Position numbers and translations under genes: made by a program. From assembly GCA_942492375.1 (NCBI GenBank), contig CALOEL010000014.1, positions 744,001-808,000 on the forward strand: a stretch of DNA of 64,000 bases, in the 5' to 3' direction. The notes below the pieces were generated by a model. It ran no database searches. It saw only the letters and a program-made list of their open reading frames with translations, and was not told the DNA's origin. Position 1 is the first letter of the stretch, and each line of letters begins with the position of its first letter. This stretch comes from JAHEAO01 sp942492375. Lineage in GTDB: Bacteria; Pseudomonadota; Alphaproteobacteria; Rhodobacterales; Rhodobacteraceae. Shown here in pieces: positions 53,322-64,000 of the stretch.

Positions 53322-55109
53322 ATGGCCCTGACCCGCCGCGCCGTCAACAGGATGTCGGGCAATATCTGGCCCGGCTTCGTGGATGCGATGACTGCGCTCT
53401 TGCTGGTGCTGATGTTCGTCCTGACGATCTTCATGATCGTGCAGTTCATGCTGCGAGAGACGATCACCGGGCAGGAGAACCAGCTTGATGAGCTGAGCAA
53501 CGAGATGAATGCGCTGGCCCAGGCGCTGGGACTGGAACAACAGCGCGCCTTCCGTCTCGAGGAACAGGTCGAGACACTCCAATCGGATCTGGGCGAGGCC
53601 GAGGCGACCTCGGAACAGCAGTTGGCGCTGATTGCCAGTCTGACGGCGCAGACCGAAAGCCAGGCCGATCAGCTGGCGGCGCAGACGGCACAGATCACGT
53701 CCTTTGAGGCGCAGGTCGCGTCGCTTCTGGCCGAGCGTGACGAAGCAAGGCAGCAGGGCGAGGCGCTGGCCGCCGATCTTGAAGAGCTGCAGACCGAACA
53801 GGAGGCCTTGCAGCTTGCCCTTGCCACCGCGCGCGACGAAATCGACTCTCAGGCCGAGGCCGCGCGGCTTGCTGCCGCCCGGCGGGAAGCGATGGATGCG
53901 CTGGTCGCTGAATTGCGCGCCCGTACCGAGGATCAGCAAAGCTCGCTTGCCGATGCCCTGGCCCGCCTGCAGTCGAGCGAGCAGGAGATCGCGGACCTGT
54001 CGACAAGCCTCGACCGTGCCGAAACCGCGCTGTCCGACGAAGAGGCCGCGCGGCTGCGGGAGGCCGCCGCTGCCGAAGCCCTGCGGAAACGGCTGGCCGA
54101 TGCCGAAGGCGCGTTGAGCCAGGAAGAGCAGGAACGGTTGGCCGAGGCAGCCGCCGCCGAGGCCCTGCGCGCGAGGCTGCAAGCCTCCGAGGACGAGCTG
54201 ACCGCGATGACCCTGGCGCTGGAGGAGAAACGCCGCGAGGCGGAGGAGACGCTGACCCTGCTGGCCGCTGCACGCGCGGCGGAGGATGAGCTTGGCGCGC
54301 AACTGGCCGTCGCGCAGGAGGCGGCGGAGCAACTGACCGAGATCGACCGCCAGCGGGCGCTGCTGGCTGAGGCCAACCGACAACTGGCCGATGAAGAGGC
54401 GAAGTCTGCCGACAGCCTGCGCAAGATCGAGGTGCTGAACCAGCAGATCGCGGCGCTTCGGACGCAGCTTGGAACCTTGCAGGCGCTGCTGGACGACGCC
54501 GCCGATCGCGACGCCGCGGCGCAGGTGCGGATCCAGACGCTGGGCTCGGATCTGAACACCGCGCTGGCGCGGGTGGCGGCGGAACAGAAGAAGCGCGCCG
54601 AGCTGGAAGAGGCGGAGCGCAAGCGGCTGGAGGCGGAGGCGAAGCAGTTGGAGAACTACCGGTCGGAATTCTTCGGCGAGATGCGCGCCATTCTGGGCGA
54701 TCGGGAGGGCGTGCGGATCGTCGGCGACCGGTTCGTCTTCTCGTCCGAGGTACTGTTCGATTCCGCGTCGGCCAACCTCTCGGATGAGGGCAAGGCGCAG
54801 ATCGAGCGGGTCGCGGGCATTCTTGACGAGGTGTCGGACAAGATACCGCCGGAGATCGACTGGGTGATCCGGGTCGACGGGCATACCGACAAGACGCCGC
54901 TTTCTGGCAGCGGGCGCTACCGGGACAACTGGGAGCTGTCGCAGGCGCGGGCGCTGGCGGTGGTGCAGTTCATGACCGATGAGCTGGGGTTCCCGCCGGA
55001 CCGGCTGGCGGCGACCGGGTTCGGGGAATTCCAGCCGGTCGCGGAAGGGGACAGCCCGGAGGCTTTGGCCCGGAATCGGCGGATCGAGTTGAAGCTGACC
55101 GAGCGGTAA
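53322..55109 (+). CDS. MotB/OmpA-like peptidoglycan-binding protein with very long coiled coil
   Basis: A 595-residue protein. The N-terminal membrane segment WPGFVDAMTALLLVLMFVL (~15-35) holds an Asp at the position used for ion transfer in MotB. Residues ~45-450 are continuous Ala/Glu/Leu-rich coiled coil with a 28-residue tandem duplication (236-263 and 264-291). The OmpA-like domain (~465-595) binds peptidoglycan: SSEVLFDSASANLSDEGKAQ, IRVDGHTDKTPLSGSGRYRD and NWELSQARALAVVQFM. It begins 4 nt after the channel-subunit gene. Together the pair looks like a stator-type unit, with a coil far longer than in flagellar MotB. Confidence 0.87.
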   Translation: MALTRRAVNRMSGNIWPGFVDAMTALLLVLMFVLTIFMIVQFMLRETITGQENQLDELSNEMNALAQALGLEQQRAFRLEEQVETLQSDLGEAEATSEQQLALIASLTAQTESQADQLAAQTAQITSFEAQVASLLAERDEARQQGEALAADLEELQTEQEALQLALATARDEIDSQAEAARLAAARREAMDALVAELRARTEDQQSSLADALARLQSSEQEIADLSTSLDRAETALSDEEAARLREAAAAEALRKRLADAEGALSQEEQERLAEAAAAEALRARLQASEDELTAMTLALEEKRREAEETLTLLAAARAAEDELGAQLAVAQEAAEQLTEIDRQRALLAEANRQLADEEAKSADSLRKIEVLNQQIAALRTQLGTLQALLDDAADRDAAAQVRIQTLGSDLNTALARVAAEQKKRAELEEAERKRLEAEAKQLENYRSEFFGEMRAILGDREGVRIVGDRFVFSSEVLFDSASANLSDEGKAQIERVAGILDEVSDKIPPEIDWVIRVDGHTDKTPLSGSGRYRDNWELSQARALAVVQFMTDELGFPPDRLAATGFGEFQPVAEGDSPEALARNRRIELKLTER

Positions 55110-55115
55110 GGGGGG

Positions 55116-55133
55116 GCGTCCACATGTGGACGC
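55116..55133. repeat. 18-bp perfect palindrome, copy 2
   Basis: GCGTCCACATGTGGACGC, 7 nt past the OmpA-like gene. It shares the core GTCCACATGTGGAC with copy 1 at 14378-14395. The second base from each end is C and G in both copies, while the outermost pair changes from C-G to G-C, so self-complementarity is kept. Confidence 0.65.
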
Positions 55134-55272
55134 AAAGCTAAGTCATTGAAATAGTTGAATATGCTATTTTTTGGTAACCGGATTTTAACCATTTGCGGCG
55201 GGCCGGTCGATTGGAGCGGGTTATTTGGTCGTGGGGTGCGATATGCGGAGGTTGGGGGCATTTGTCTGGGCG

Positions 55273-55845
55273 TCAACGGGCATGCCGAAACATTGGGAAC
55301 AGAGGCGGCGCAGAACCAGCGTTGATGACACCGACCTCTTCAAAGCCATAACGCCTGTATAGCGAGATGTTTGCTGGATTTGTCGATTCCAGGTAGGCTG
55401 GACGGCCGTCGTCGTCACATTTCCGAAGGCAGGTTTCGAGCAATGTCGATCCCAAGCCATTTCCCTGGCGTGAAGGGTCGACTGTAATAAACGCGAGGTG
55501 CCAGCAATCTTCGTCTGGATGGAAGTGCTCCATTAGTTCGAAGGTCGCGAACAGATCACCAAGCTTGTCCTGGGCGACAGTTTGTTCGAAGCAAGCGACA
55601 AGCCGTTCTTCATCCGGATGAATTCCCGGGGGAAGCCAAAGCGCGCAACATGTATGATCATCACTGCTGTAAGCACTGCCATGATCAAACGCCCGTCCGC
55701 CAAAGAAATGCAGCACGCGGGGGAAATGTGTCAGGAACCGATCCGGTTCAGGGTAGAGCCAACGCATGAAGGGATCGGCAGAAAACCCAAGCGTCAATCC
55801 ACTCAAAACTCCGTCTGCTTCTGTCCTGTCTCGAGTTGAAAACAT
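55273..55845 (-). CDS. GNAT family N-acetyltransferase
   Basis: About 190 residues. The acetyl-CoA site reads LAFITVDPSRQGNGLGSTLL (R-Q-G-N-G-L-G form of the Q/RxxGxG/A motif), followed by YLESTNPANISLYRRYGFEE, typical of the GNAT C-terminal half. The substrate is unknown. The start is uncertain: ATG at 55845 (MFSTRD) has a weak GAGA upstream, while ATG at 55887 (MCYAWA) has no ribosome site. The gene is less GC-rich than its neighbours, suggesting later acquisition. It lies just downstream of the clpA terminator and converges on the OmpA-like gene. Confidence 0.82.
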   Translation of the reverse strand: MFSTRDRTEADGVLSGLTLGFSADPFMRWLYPEPDRFLTHFPRVLHFFGGRAFDHGSAYSSDDHTCCALWLPPGIHPDEERLVACFEQTVAQDKLGDLFATFELMEHFHPDEDCWHLAFITVDPSRQGNGLGSTLLETCLRKCDDDGRPAYLESTNPANISLYRRYGFEEVGVINAGSAPPLFPMFRHAR

Positions 55846-55968
55846 TTTCGCAATCTCGATTTCCAAGATCGCCCAAGCATAGCACATATTGGCCGTGCGA
55901 TGTATTCGAGCACTTCGCCAACGTCCGCTTGGGGCTCGCAACGGGGCCTTTCGCCGCCATGCATCCTG

Positions 55969-55998
55969 AAAAAAAGCCCCGGACGATGCCGGGGCTTT
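55969..55998 (-). terminator. Rho-independent terminator of clpA
   Basis: On the minus strand a 10-bp stem (AAAGCCCCGG / CCGGGGCTTT, 6-nt loop) is followed by a run of seven T. It starts 45 nt past the clpA stop. The stem is symmetric, so weak activity in the other direction is possible. Confidence 0.88.
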
Positions 55999-56042
55999 GT
56001 CGTGTGTCGTGGAGGTCCCGGATCGGGGTCCCGGTTTGCGGC

Positions 56043-58364
<2,322 letters not shown>

Positions 58365-58555
58365 GTGACTGTGCTCCTTGATCTTGGTCGGGGAGGGGGC
58401 CGAGCGCCCCGAACCCACCGTGGCCTCATATACTTAAAGTTCGGTGTTATCGGCCGCGCTTCAAGCATTTTTTCCCATTTTACGCCTACATTTCGACTTT
58501 GCGAGGAAATGTGATCGAAAATGCGGCCGCAAATCTGGCGTTTTCGTGAAAAGCG

Positions 58556-59323
58556 TCAGAATGCGTCCTTGCGACGTCGGATCTCGGCGAAAGCCTCGAC
58601 ATCGGTCGCGTCCTTCATCTGGATTGCTGCCTTGACCGAGGGCAGATGCGCGCGAAGGAACGGGTTGGTTGCCAATTCGTCGGCAAGCGTGGACGGGACG
58701 GTCGGTCGACCGGCAGCGCGGGCCTTCTCGACCGCGCCAACACGTGAAATAAGATCGGGATTGCCGCTTTCAATGGTCATCGCGAATTTCGCGTTGCTCG
58801 CGGTATATTCGTGGCCCGAGCAGACCTGCGTTTCGGCGGGAAGCGCTGCAAGTTTCGAGAGGCTTGCCCACATCTGCTGGGCGGTGCCCTCGAACAGGCG
58901 GCCGCAGCCCAGCGCCATCAGGCTGTCGGCGGTGAAGACCGCGCCGGCATCGGGAACGTGATAGGCGATATGGCCGACGGTGTGGCCGGGAACGTCGATC
59001 ACATGCACATCCGACCCGGCGAAACGGTAGGTCTCGCCATCCCTGACGGCGTGGTTCAGCGGCGGCAGGCGGCCGGCATCGGCCTCGGCGCCGATCACCT
59101 TGGCGCCGGTCGCCTCTTTCACCTCGGCGACGCCATCGACATGGTCCGAGTGGTGATGGGTGATCCAGATCTCGGAAAGCTGCCAGCCCCGTTCGTCCAA
59201 TGCGGCGAGGATCGGCGCGGCTTCCGGTACGTCGATCACCGCGGTTTCCGCGGTGTCGGTGGAATGAAGCAGGAAGGCGTAGTTGTCCTTCAGGCAGGGA
59301 ATCGTCACGATCTCCAGGGGCAT
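58556..59323 (-). CDS. gloB: Hydroxyacylglutathione hydrolase (glyoxalase II)
   Basis: A 255-residue metallo-beta-lactamase-fold enzyme that hydrolyses S-lactoylglutathione in methylglyoxal detoxification. N-terminal VTIPCLKDNYAFLLHS, the metal motif in IWITHHHSDHVDGVAEV (THxHxDH form), VIDVPGHTVGHIAYHV, FTADSLMALGCGRLFEGT and the C-terminal VCSGHEYTASNAKFA. The ATG at 59323 starts the conserved MPLEIVTIPCL. It is divergent from the methyltransferase gene at 59384 across about 60 nt, so the promoters must overlap or face away. Confidence 0.95.
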   Translation of the reverse strand: MPLEIVTIPCLKDNYAFLLHSTDTAETAVIDVPEAAPILAALDERGWQLSEIWITHHHSDHVDGVAEVKEATGAKVIGAEADAGRLPPLNHAVRDGETYRFAGSDVHVIDVPGHTVGHIAYHVPDAGAVFTADSLMALGCGRLFEGTAQQMWASLSKLAALPAETQVCSGHEYTASNAKFAMTIESGNPDLISRVGAVEKARAAGRPTVPSTLADELATNPFLRAHLPSVKAAIQMKDATDVEAFAEIRRRKDAF

Positions 59324-59383
59324 GGCGTTTCGTCCTCTCTTCGGTATGCTCTGGCAGGATCGCTGAAAGGGGCAGGGTCTTCA

Positions 59384-60130
59384 ATGCATCTCGACGTGGT
59401 TGACTTGCGCAACTTCTACTACCGGACCGGACTGGGCCGGGCGGCGCAGCGGGCCGTGCGGGACCAGATTGTCGAACTCTGGCCCGAGGCGAAGGGGCAG
59501 ACCGTGGCCGGTTTCGGTTTCGCCGTGCCGCTGCTGCGGCCCTACCTGGCCGATGCGCGGCGGGTCATCGCGCTGATGCCGGGTCAGCAGGGGGTGATGC
59601 CCTGGCCCGCCGGATTGCCGAATGTCAGCGTGCTCTGCGAGGAGACGATGTGGCCGCTGGAAACCGGCCTTGTCGACAAGCTGGTGCTGATGCACGGGCT
59701 GGAGACCAGCGAGAACCCGACCGCGCTGTTGCGGGAATGCTGGCGGGTGCTGGGGCCGGGAGGCAAGATGCTTGTCGTCGTGCCGAACCGCGCCGGGCTG
59801 TGGTCGCGCAGCGACCGGACGCCGTTCGGATTCGGCCGGCCCTACAGCCGGACCCAGCTGGAGAACCAGCTGAAGCGGCACGGTTTCGATCCGGTGCGGC
59901 ATCTTGCGGCGCTGTTCCAGCCGCCGTCGCACAAGCGCTTCTGGCTGAAGACAGGCGCGTTCTGGGAACGCAGCGGCCGCCGCATCTCGTCCCATTTCGC
60001 CGGCGGGGTTCTGATCGTCGAGGCCACCAAGCGCGTCCAGGCACCGACCAAGCCGGGTCTGCCCGAAGCGGTGAAACGGCCGCTTCGCGTGCTCGACGGG
60101 CTGACGCAGCCCGAGGCGAAACCGGTCTGA
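59384..60130 (+). CDS. Class I SAM-dependent methyltransferase
   Basis: A 248-residue protein. The N-terminal VDLRNFYYRTGLGRAAQRAV precedes a degenerate SAM site (GQTVAGFGFAVPLLRPYLAD). The methyltransferase-11-type strand and helix VDKLVLMHGLETSENPTALL and LLRECWRVLGPGGKMLVVVP are clear. The C-terminal 80 residues carry RTPFGFGRPYSRTQLENQL. Often found beside gloB in related genomes (from memory). Substrate unknown. The ATG at 59384 was chosen; the much longer upstream frame is antisense to gloB. Confidence 0.85.
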   Translation: MHLDVVDLRNFYYRTGLGRAAQRAVRDQIVELWPEAKGQTVAGFGFAVPLLRPYLADARRVIALMPGQQGVMPWPAGLPNVSVLCEETMWPLETGLVDKLVLMHGLETSENPTALLRECWRVLGPGGKMLVVVPNRAGLWSRSDRTPFGFGRPYSRTQLENQLKRHGFDPVRHLAALFQPPSHKRFWLKTGAFWERSGRRISSHFAGGVLIVEATKRVQAPTKPGLPEAVKRPLRVLDGLTQPEAKPV

Positions 60131-60264
60131 CCCCGCACGGATTCGGCGGGTCGGGCGGCAAACACTGTGCTTCGGATGCCACGCAGGACGCGCATTCCGT
60201 GGCGTCGTTCGAAAACCCCCGTTTTTTCTGACCATCCGCGCCATCGAAATTCGCGGCAAAGCGG

Positions 60265-60293
60265 TTGCTTGGCCCAGAAGGCTCTGCTACACC
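60265..60293 (+). promoter_or_regulatory. Candidate promoter of the atp operon
   Basis: TTGCTT (60265-60270), 17-nt spacer, TACACC (60288-60293), about 100 nt before atpH. TTG-rich -35 boxes with weak -10 boxes are common in this group. No other good candidate lies in 60131-60392. Confidence 0.45.
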
Positions 60294-60392
60294 CACGCCG
60301 ATTTTGACGCCCAGCCGAGCGGCTGTGGCCCCAGCCGCCTTGAACCGCCAGCCGGTGGTCCGATCAGGGCTTAAGACATCGGAAGGGTGGAC

Positions 60393-60953
60393 GTGTCCGA
60401 ACCAGCTTCGATCTCAACTGGCATCGCCGAACGCTATGCCACGGCCGTTTTCGAACTGGCCAAGGAAGACAAGAACCTCTCGAAAACCGAAAGCGACCTG
60501 GACGTGCTGGAAGGCGCATTGGCCGACAGCGAGGATTTCAACGCGCTGATCACGTCGCCGATCTATTCCCGCGACGAGCAGACCGGCGCGATCGAGGCGC
60601 TGGCGAAGGCGTTCAAGCTGTCGCCGACCATGGCCAACACGATCAAGCTGATGGCATTGAAGCGCCGGCTTTACGTTCTGCCGCAGCTGGTCCAGGCGCT
60701 GCGCGCGCTGATCGCCGAAGAGAAGGGCGAGGTCACCGCCGAGGTGATCGCCGCCAAGTCGCTGACGAAGGCGCAGCAGGACAAGCTTGCCAAGACGCTG
60801 AAGGCGTCGTTCGGCAAGGATGTGAAGATCAACATGTCCGTCGATGAGGATCTCATCGGCGGACTTATCGTTCAGGTGGGCTCGAAGATGATCGACACGT
60901 CGATCCGCTCGAAGCTCGATAACCTCCAGAGTGCAATGAAAGAGGTCGGATAA
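60393..60953 (+). CDS. atpH: F1F0 ATP synthase delta subunit
   Basis: A 186-residue stator subunit linking the top of F1 to the peripheral stalk. N-terminal SISTGIAERYATAVFELAKE and the C-terminal conserved DLIGGLIVQVGSKMIDTSIR fit OSCP/delta. The start is GTG at 60393 (SEPASIS) with GGAAGGG five bases upstream; a GTG two codons earlier is possible. First gene of the F1 operon; its stop overlaps the atpA start (TAATG). Confidence 0.95.
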   Translation: MSEPASISTGIAERYATAVFELAKEDKNLSKTESDLDVLEGALADSEDFNALITSPIYSRDEQTGAIEALAKAFKLSPTMANTIKLMALKRRLYVLPQLVQALRALIAEEKGEVTAEVIAAKSLTKAQQDKLAKTLKASFGKDVKINMSVDEDLIGGLIVQVGSKMIDTSIRSKLDNLQSAMKEVG

Positions 60954-62491
60954 TGGCAATCCAGGCAGCCGAAATTTCTGCGATCCTTAAGGAGCAGATC
61001 AAGAACTTTGGCCAAGAGGCCGAAGTCGCCGAAGTGGGTCGCGTGCTGTCGGTCGGCGACGGTATCGCCCGGGTCTACGGCCTCGACAGCGTCCAGGCGG
61101 GCGAGATGGTCGAGTTTCCGGGCGGCATCATGGGCATGGCCCTGAACCTCGAAAGCGACAATGTCGGCGTCGTGATCTTCGGCTCTGACCGCGACATCAA
61201 GGAAGGCGACACCGTCAAGCGCACCAACTCGATCGTGGACGTGCCGGCCGGTGACGAGCTGCTGGGCCGGGTCGTGGACGGTCTTGGCAACCCGATCGAC
61301 GGCAAGGGTCCGATCAAGGCCAGCGAGCGCCGCGTGGCCGATGTGAAGGCGCCGGGCATCATCCCGCGCAAATCGGTGCACGAGCCGATGGCGACCGGCC
61401 TGAAATCCGTCGACGCGATGATCCCGATCGGCCGTGGCCAGCGCGAACTGATCATCGGCGACCGCCAGACCGGCAAGACCGCCGTGGCGCTGGACACGAT
61501 CCTGAACCAGAAGACCTATAACGACCGCGCCGGCGACGACGAAAGCAAGAAACTTTACTGCGTCTATGTCGCGATCGGGCAGAAGCGGTCGACCGTGGCC
61601 CAGCTGGTCAAGAAGCTGGAAGAGAACGGCGCGATGGAGTATTCCATCGTCGTTGCCGCCACCGCATCCGACCCCGCGCCGATGCAGTTCCTGGCGCCCT
61701 ATTCGGCGACCGCGATGGCGGAATTCTTCCGCGACAACGGCCGTCACGCGCTGATCATCTATGATGACCTGTCCAAACAGGCCGTGTCCTACCGCCAGAT
61801 GTCGCTTTTGCTGCGCCGTCCGCCGGGACGTGAAGCCTATCCGGGGGACGTGTTCTACCTGCACTCCCGCCTGCTGGAACGTTCGGCCAAGCTGAACGAG
61901 GACAATGGCGCAGGGTCGCTGACCGCGCTGCCGATCATCGAAACGCAGGGCGGCGACGTGTCGGCGTTTATCCCGACCAACGTGATCTCGATCACCGACG
62001 GCCAGATCTTCCTTGAGACCGAGCTGTTCTACCAGGGCATCCGCCCCGCGGTGAATACCGGCCTGTCGGTGTCCCGCGTGGGTTCGTCGGCGCAGACCAA
62101 CGCGATGAAGTCCGTCGCCGGTCCGGTGAAGCTGGAACTGGCGCAGTACCGCGAAATGGCGGCCTTCGCGCAGTTCGGCTCCGACCTCGACGCGGCCACC
62201 CAGCGCCTGCTGAACCGCGGCGCGCGTCTGACCGAGCTGATGAAGCAGCCGCAATATTCGCCGCTGACCAACGCCGAAATCGTCACGGTGATCTATGCCG
62301 GCACGCATGGCTATCTGGACAAGCTGCCGGTCAACCAGGTGGGCCGCTTCGAATCCGGCCTGCTGAACCACATGCGCAGCAAGCACCAGGACGTTCTGGA
62401 TTTCATCACCAAGGAAGACCCGAAGATCAAGGGCGAGGCCGAGGACAAGCTGAAAGCCGCGATCGACGCATTCGCCAAAGATTTTGACTGA
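60953..62491 (+). CDS. atpA: F1F0 ATP synthase alpha subunit
   Basis: The 512-residue non-catalytic nucleotide-binding subunit of the F1 hexamer. It begins IQAAEISAILKEQIKNFGQE. Walker A is GDRQTGKTAVALDTI, and the characteristic VGQKRST-like block reads YVAIGQKRSTVAQLVKKLEE. ALIIYDDLSKQAVSYRQMSL and SRLLERSAKL follow. Alphaproteobacteria encode F1 (this operon) apart from the F0 genes, and no atpB, E or F is seen here. Confidence 0.97.
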   Translation: MAIQAAEISAILKEQIKNFGQEAEVAEVGRVLSVGDGIARVYGLDSVQAGEMVEFPGGIMGMALNLESDNVGVVIFGSDRDIKEGDTVKRTNSIVDVPAGDELLGRVVDGLGNPIDGKGPIKASERRVADVKAPGIIPRKSVHEPMATGLKSVDAMIPIGRGQRELIIGDRQTGKTAVALDTILNQKTYNDRAGDDESKKLYCVYVAIGQKRSTVAQLVKKLEENGAMEYSIVVAATASDPAPMQFLAPYSATAMAEFFRDNGRHALIIYDDLSKQAVSYRQMSLLLRRPPGREAYPGDVFYLHSRLLERSAKLNEDNGAGSLTALPIIETQGGDVSAFIPTNVISITDGQIFLETELFYQGIRPAVNTGLSVSRVGSSAQTNAMKSVAGPVKLELAQYREMAAFAQFGSDLDAATQRLLNRGARLTELMKQPQYSPLTNAEIVTVIYAGTHGYLDKLPVNQVGRFESGLLNHMRSKHQDVLDFITKEDPKIKGEAEDKLKAAIDAFAKDFD

Positions 62492-62512
62492 TAGGGCCGA
62501 AAGGACAGGGAC

Positions 62513-63388
62513 ATGCCTAGCCTAAAGGACCTGAAGAACAGGATCGAAAGCGTCAAGTCGACGCGGAAGATCACCAAGGCCATGCAGATGGTCGCGGCGG
62601 CGAAACTGCGCCGCGCCCAGGAAGCTGCCGAAGCCTCGCGGCCCTATGCCGAACGGTTCAACGCCGTGATGGCGGGGCTGTCGGCGGCGGCGTCGGGCGC
62701 GGACAACGCCCCGCTGCTGCTGGCCGGGACCGGCGAGAGCCAGGTGCATCTGCTGGTCGTGATGACCGCCGAGCGCGGGCTGTGCGGGGGCTTCAACACG
62801 TCGATCGTCAAGCTGGCGCGGGCGCATATCCGCGAGCTGCAGTCGAAAGGCAAGACCGTCAAGATCCTGACCGTCGGCAAGAAGGGCCGAGACCAGCTGC
62901 GCCGCGACCTCAGCGAGCTGATGATCGGCCATGTCGACCTGTCGGCGGTCAAGCGGCTCGGCTATCCGGACGCGCAGGACATCGCCAAGGATATCCTGAC
63001 GCGGTTCGAGACCGGCGAATTCGACGTCGCCACGATCTTCTTCAGCCGCTTCGAATCCGTCATCAGCCAGGTGCCGACGGCGCAGCAGATCATCCCCGCC
63101 ACGTTCGAGGAACAGGGCGAGGGCGAGGCCAGCATCGTTTACGACTACGAACCCAGCGAGGAGGAAATCCTTGCCGACCTGCTGCCGCGCGGCGTTGCAA
63201 CGCAGATCTTTTCGGCGCTGCTGGAGAACGGCGCGTCCGAGCAGGGCGCCCGGATGGCCGCGATGGACAACGCGACCCGCAACGCGGGCGAAATGATCGA
63301 AAAGCTGACGATCGACTACAACCGCTCGCGTCAGGCCGCGATCACCAACGAGCTTATCGAAATCATCTCGGGCGCCGAGGCGCTCTAA
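62513..63388 (+). CDS. atpG: F1F0 ATP synthase gamma subunit
   Basis: The 291-residue central rotor shaft. N-terminal SLKDLKNRIESVKSTRKITK and AMQMVAAAKLRRAQEAAE, then MTAERGLCGGFNTSIVKLAR. The C-terminal helix contains GARMAAMDNATRNAGEMI and LTIDYNRSRQAAITNELIEI, both conserved. It starts 22 nt after atpA with AAAGGAC upstream. Third gene of the atpHAGD order. Confidence 0.96.
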   Translation: MPSLKDLKNRIESVKSTRKITKAMQMVAAAKLRRAQEAAEASRPYAERFNAVMAGLSAAASGADNAPLLLAGTGESQVHLLVVMTAERGLCGGFNTSIVKLARAHIRELQSKGKTVKILTVGKKGRDQLRRDLSELMIGHVDLSAVKRLGYPDAQDIAKDILTRFETGEFDVATIFFSRFESVISQVPTAQQIIPATFEEQGEGEASIVYDYEPSEEEILADLLPRGVATQIFSALLENGASEQGARMAAMDNATRNAGEMIEKLTIDYNRSRQAAITNELIEIISGAEAL

Positions 63389-63406
63389 GGAAACCGGAGA
63401 AACGAC

Positions 63407-64000
<594 letters not shown>

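Noticed and set aside
52133..55109. Zorya anti-phage system
   Set aside because: Only a ZorA/ZorB-like plan is present. No helicase or nuclease genes (zorC, D, E) flank it, and the neighbours are ChaC-like and GNAT genes.

Overview
The window is high-GC DNA of an alphaproteobacterium, most likely a member of the Rhodobacteraceae/Roseobacter group. Family-typical content supports this: an F1-only ATP synthase operon (atpHAGD), short hisG with hisZ behind hisS, a B12-dependent ribonucleotide reductase (nrdJ), homospermidine synthase, two stand-alone Hint-domain proteins, DUF1489, DUF2125 and DUF938 genes, and a GcvT-fused dimethylglycine/sarcosine dehydrogenase. No database search was possible; family calls come from motifs I recognise.

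Layout. 0-9.9 kb: ordinary genes for a SlyD-like isomerase, half an amino-acid ABC transporter, a permuted papain-like hydrolase, an M3 oligopeptidase, a cation diffusion facilitator, a Tat-exported MsrB, a small secreted protein and a 2-hydroxyacid dehydrogenase. 9.9-14.4 kb: accessory-looking stretch with a LysR regulator, a DUF481 outer membrane protein, two extra copies of the 3' end of the upstream dehydrogenase gene, REP-like hairpins, and an AT-rich KAP-type P-loop NTPase interrupted by one amber codon. 14.4-21 kb: lipase, panBC, GcvT-type dehydrogenase, DUF938 methyltransferase and the first Hint protein. 21-31.7 kb (minus strand): a purine scavenging and catabolism cluster, xdhABC followed by a BMP-type nucleoside ABC transporter, with translationally overlapping genes; xdhB carries a frameshift. 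31.8-40 kb: dnaE, slyX, hisS-hisZ-hisG, a HAD hydrolase and DUF1489.

40-46 kb holds most of the damage: a tRNA-like gene whose anticodon arm is split by about 35 nt, nrdJ with at least six single-base insertions, and hss with three indels, with an intact second Hint gene and rpsD between them. 46-49 kb: hisC, tyrA and an extensin-like protein run in one overlapping series behind hss. 49-55 kb: YcaQ-like glycosylase, DUF2125, ChaC-like cyclotransferase, and a MotA/ExbB-like plus OmpA-like pair that resembles an ion-driven stator with an unusually long coiled coil. 55-60 kb: GNAT acetyltransferase, clpA, gloB and a methyltransferase. The window ends inside atpD.

The observations most worth a second look are the repeated dehydrogenase 3' ends beside the foreign NTPase gene, the split tRNA-like gene, an 18-bp palindrome found in two convergent intergenic gaps with compensating arm changes, the low-GC mosaic segment inside hisS, and the stator-like pair. 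I found no transposase, integrase, rRNA or CRISPR array. Several broken genes could be assembly errors rather than biology, and this is stated where it applies.
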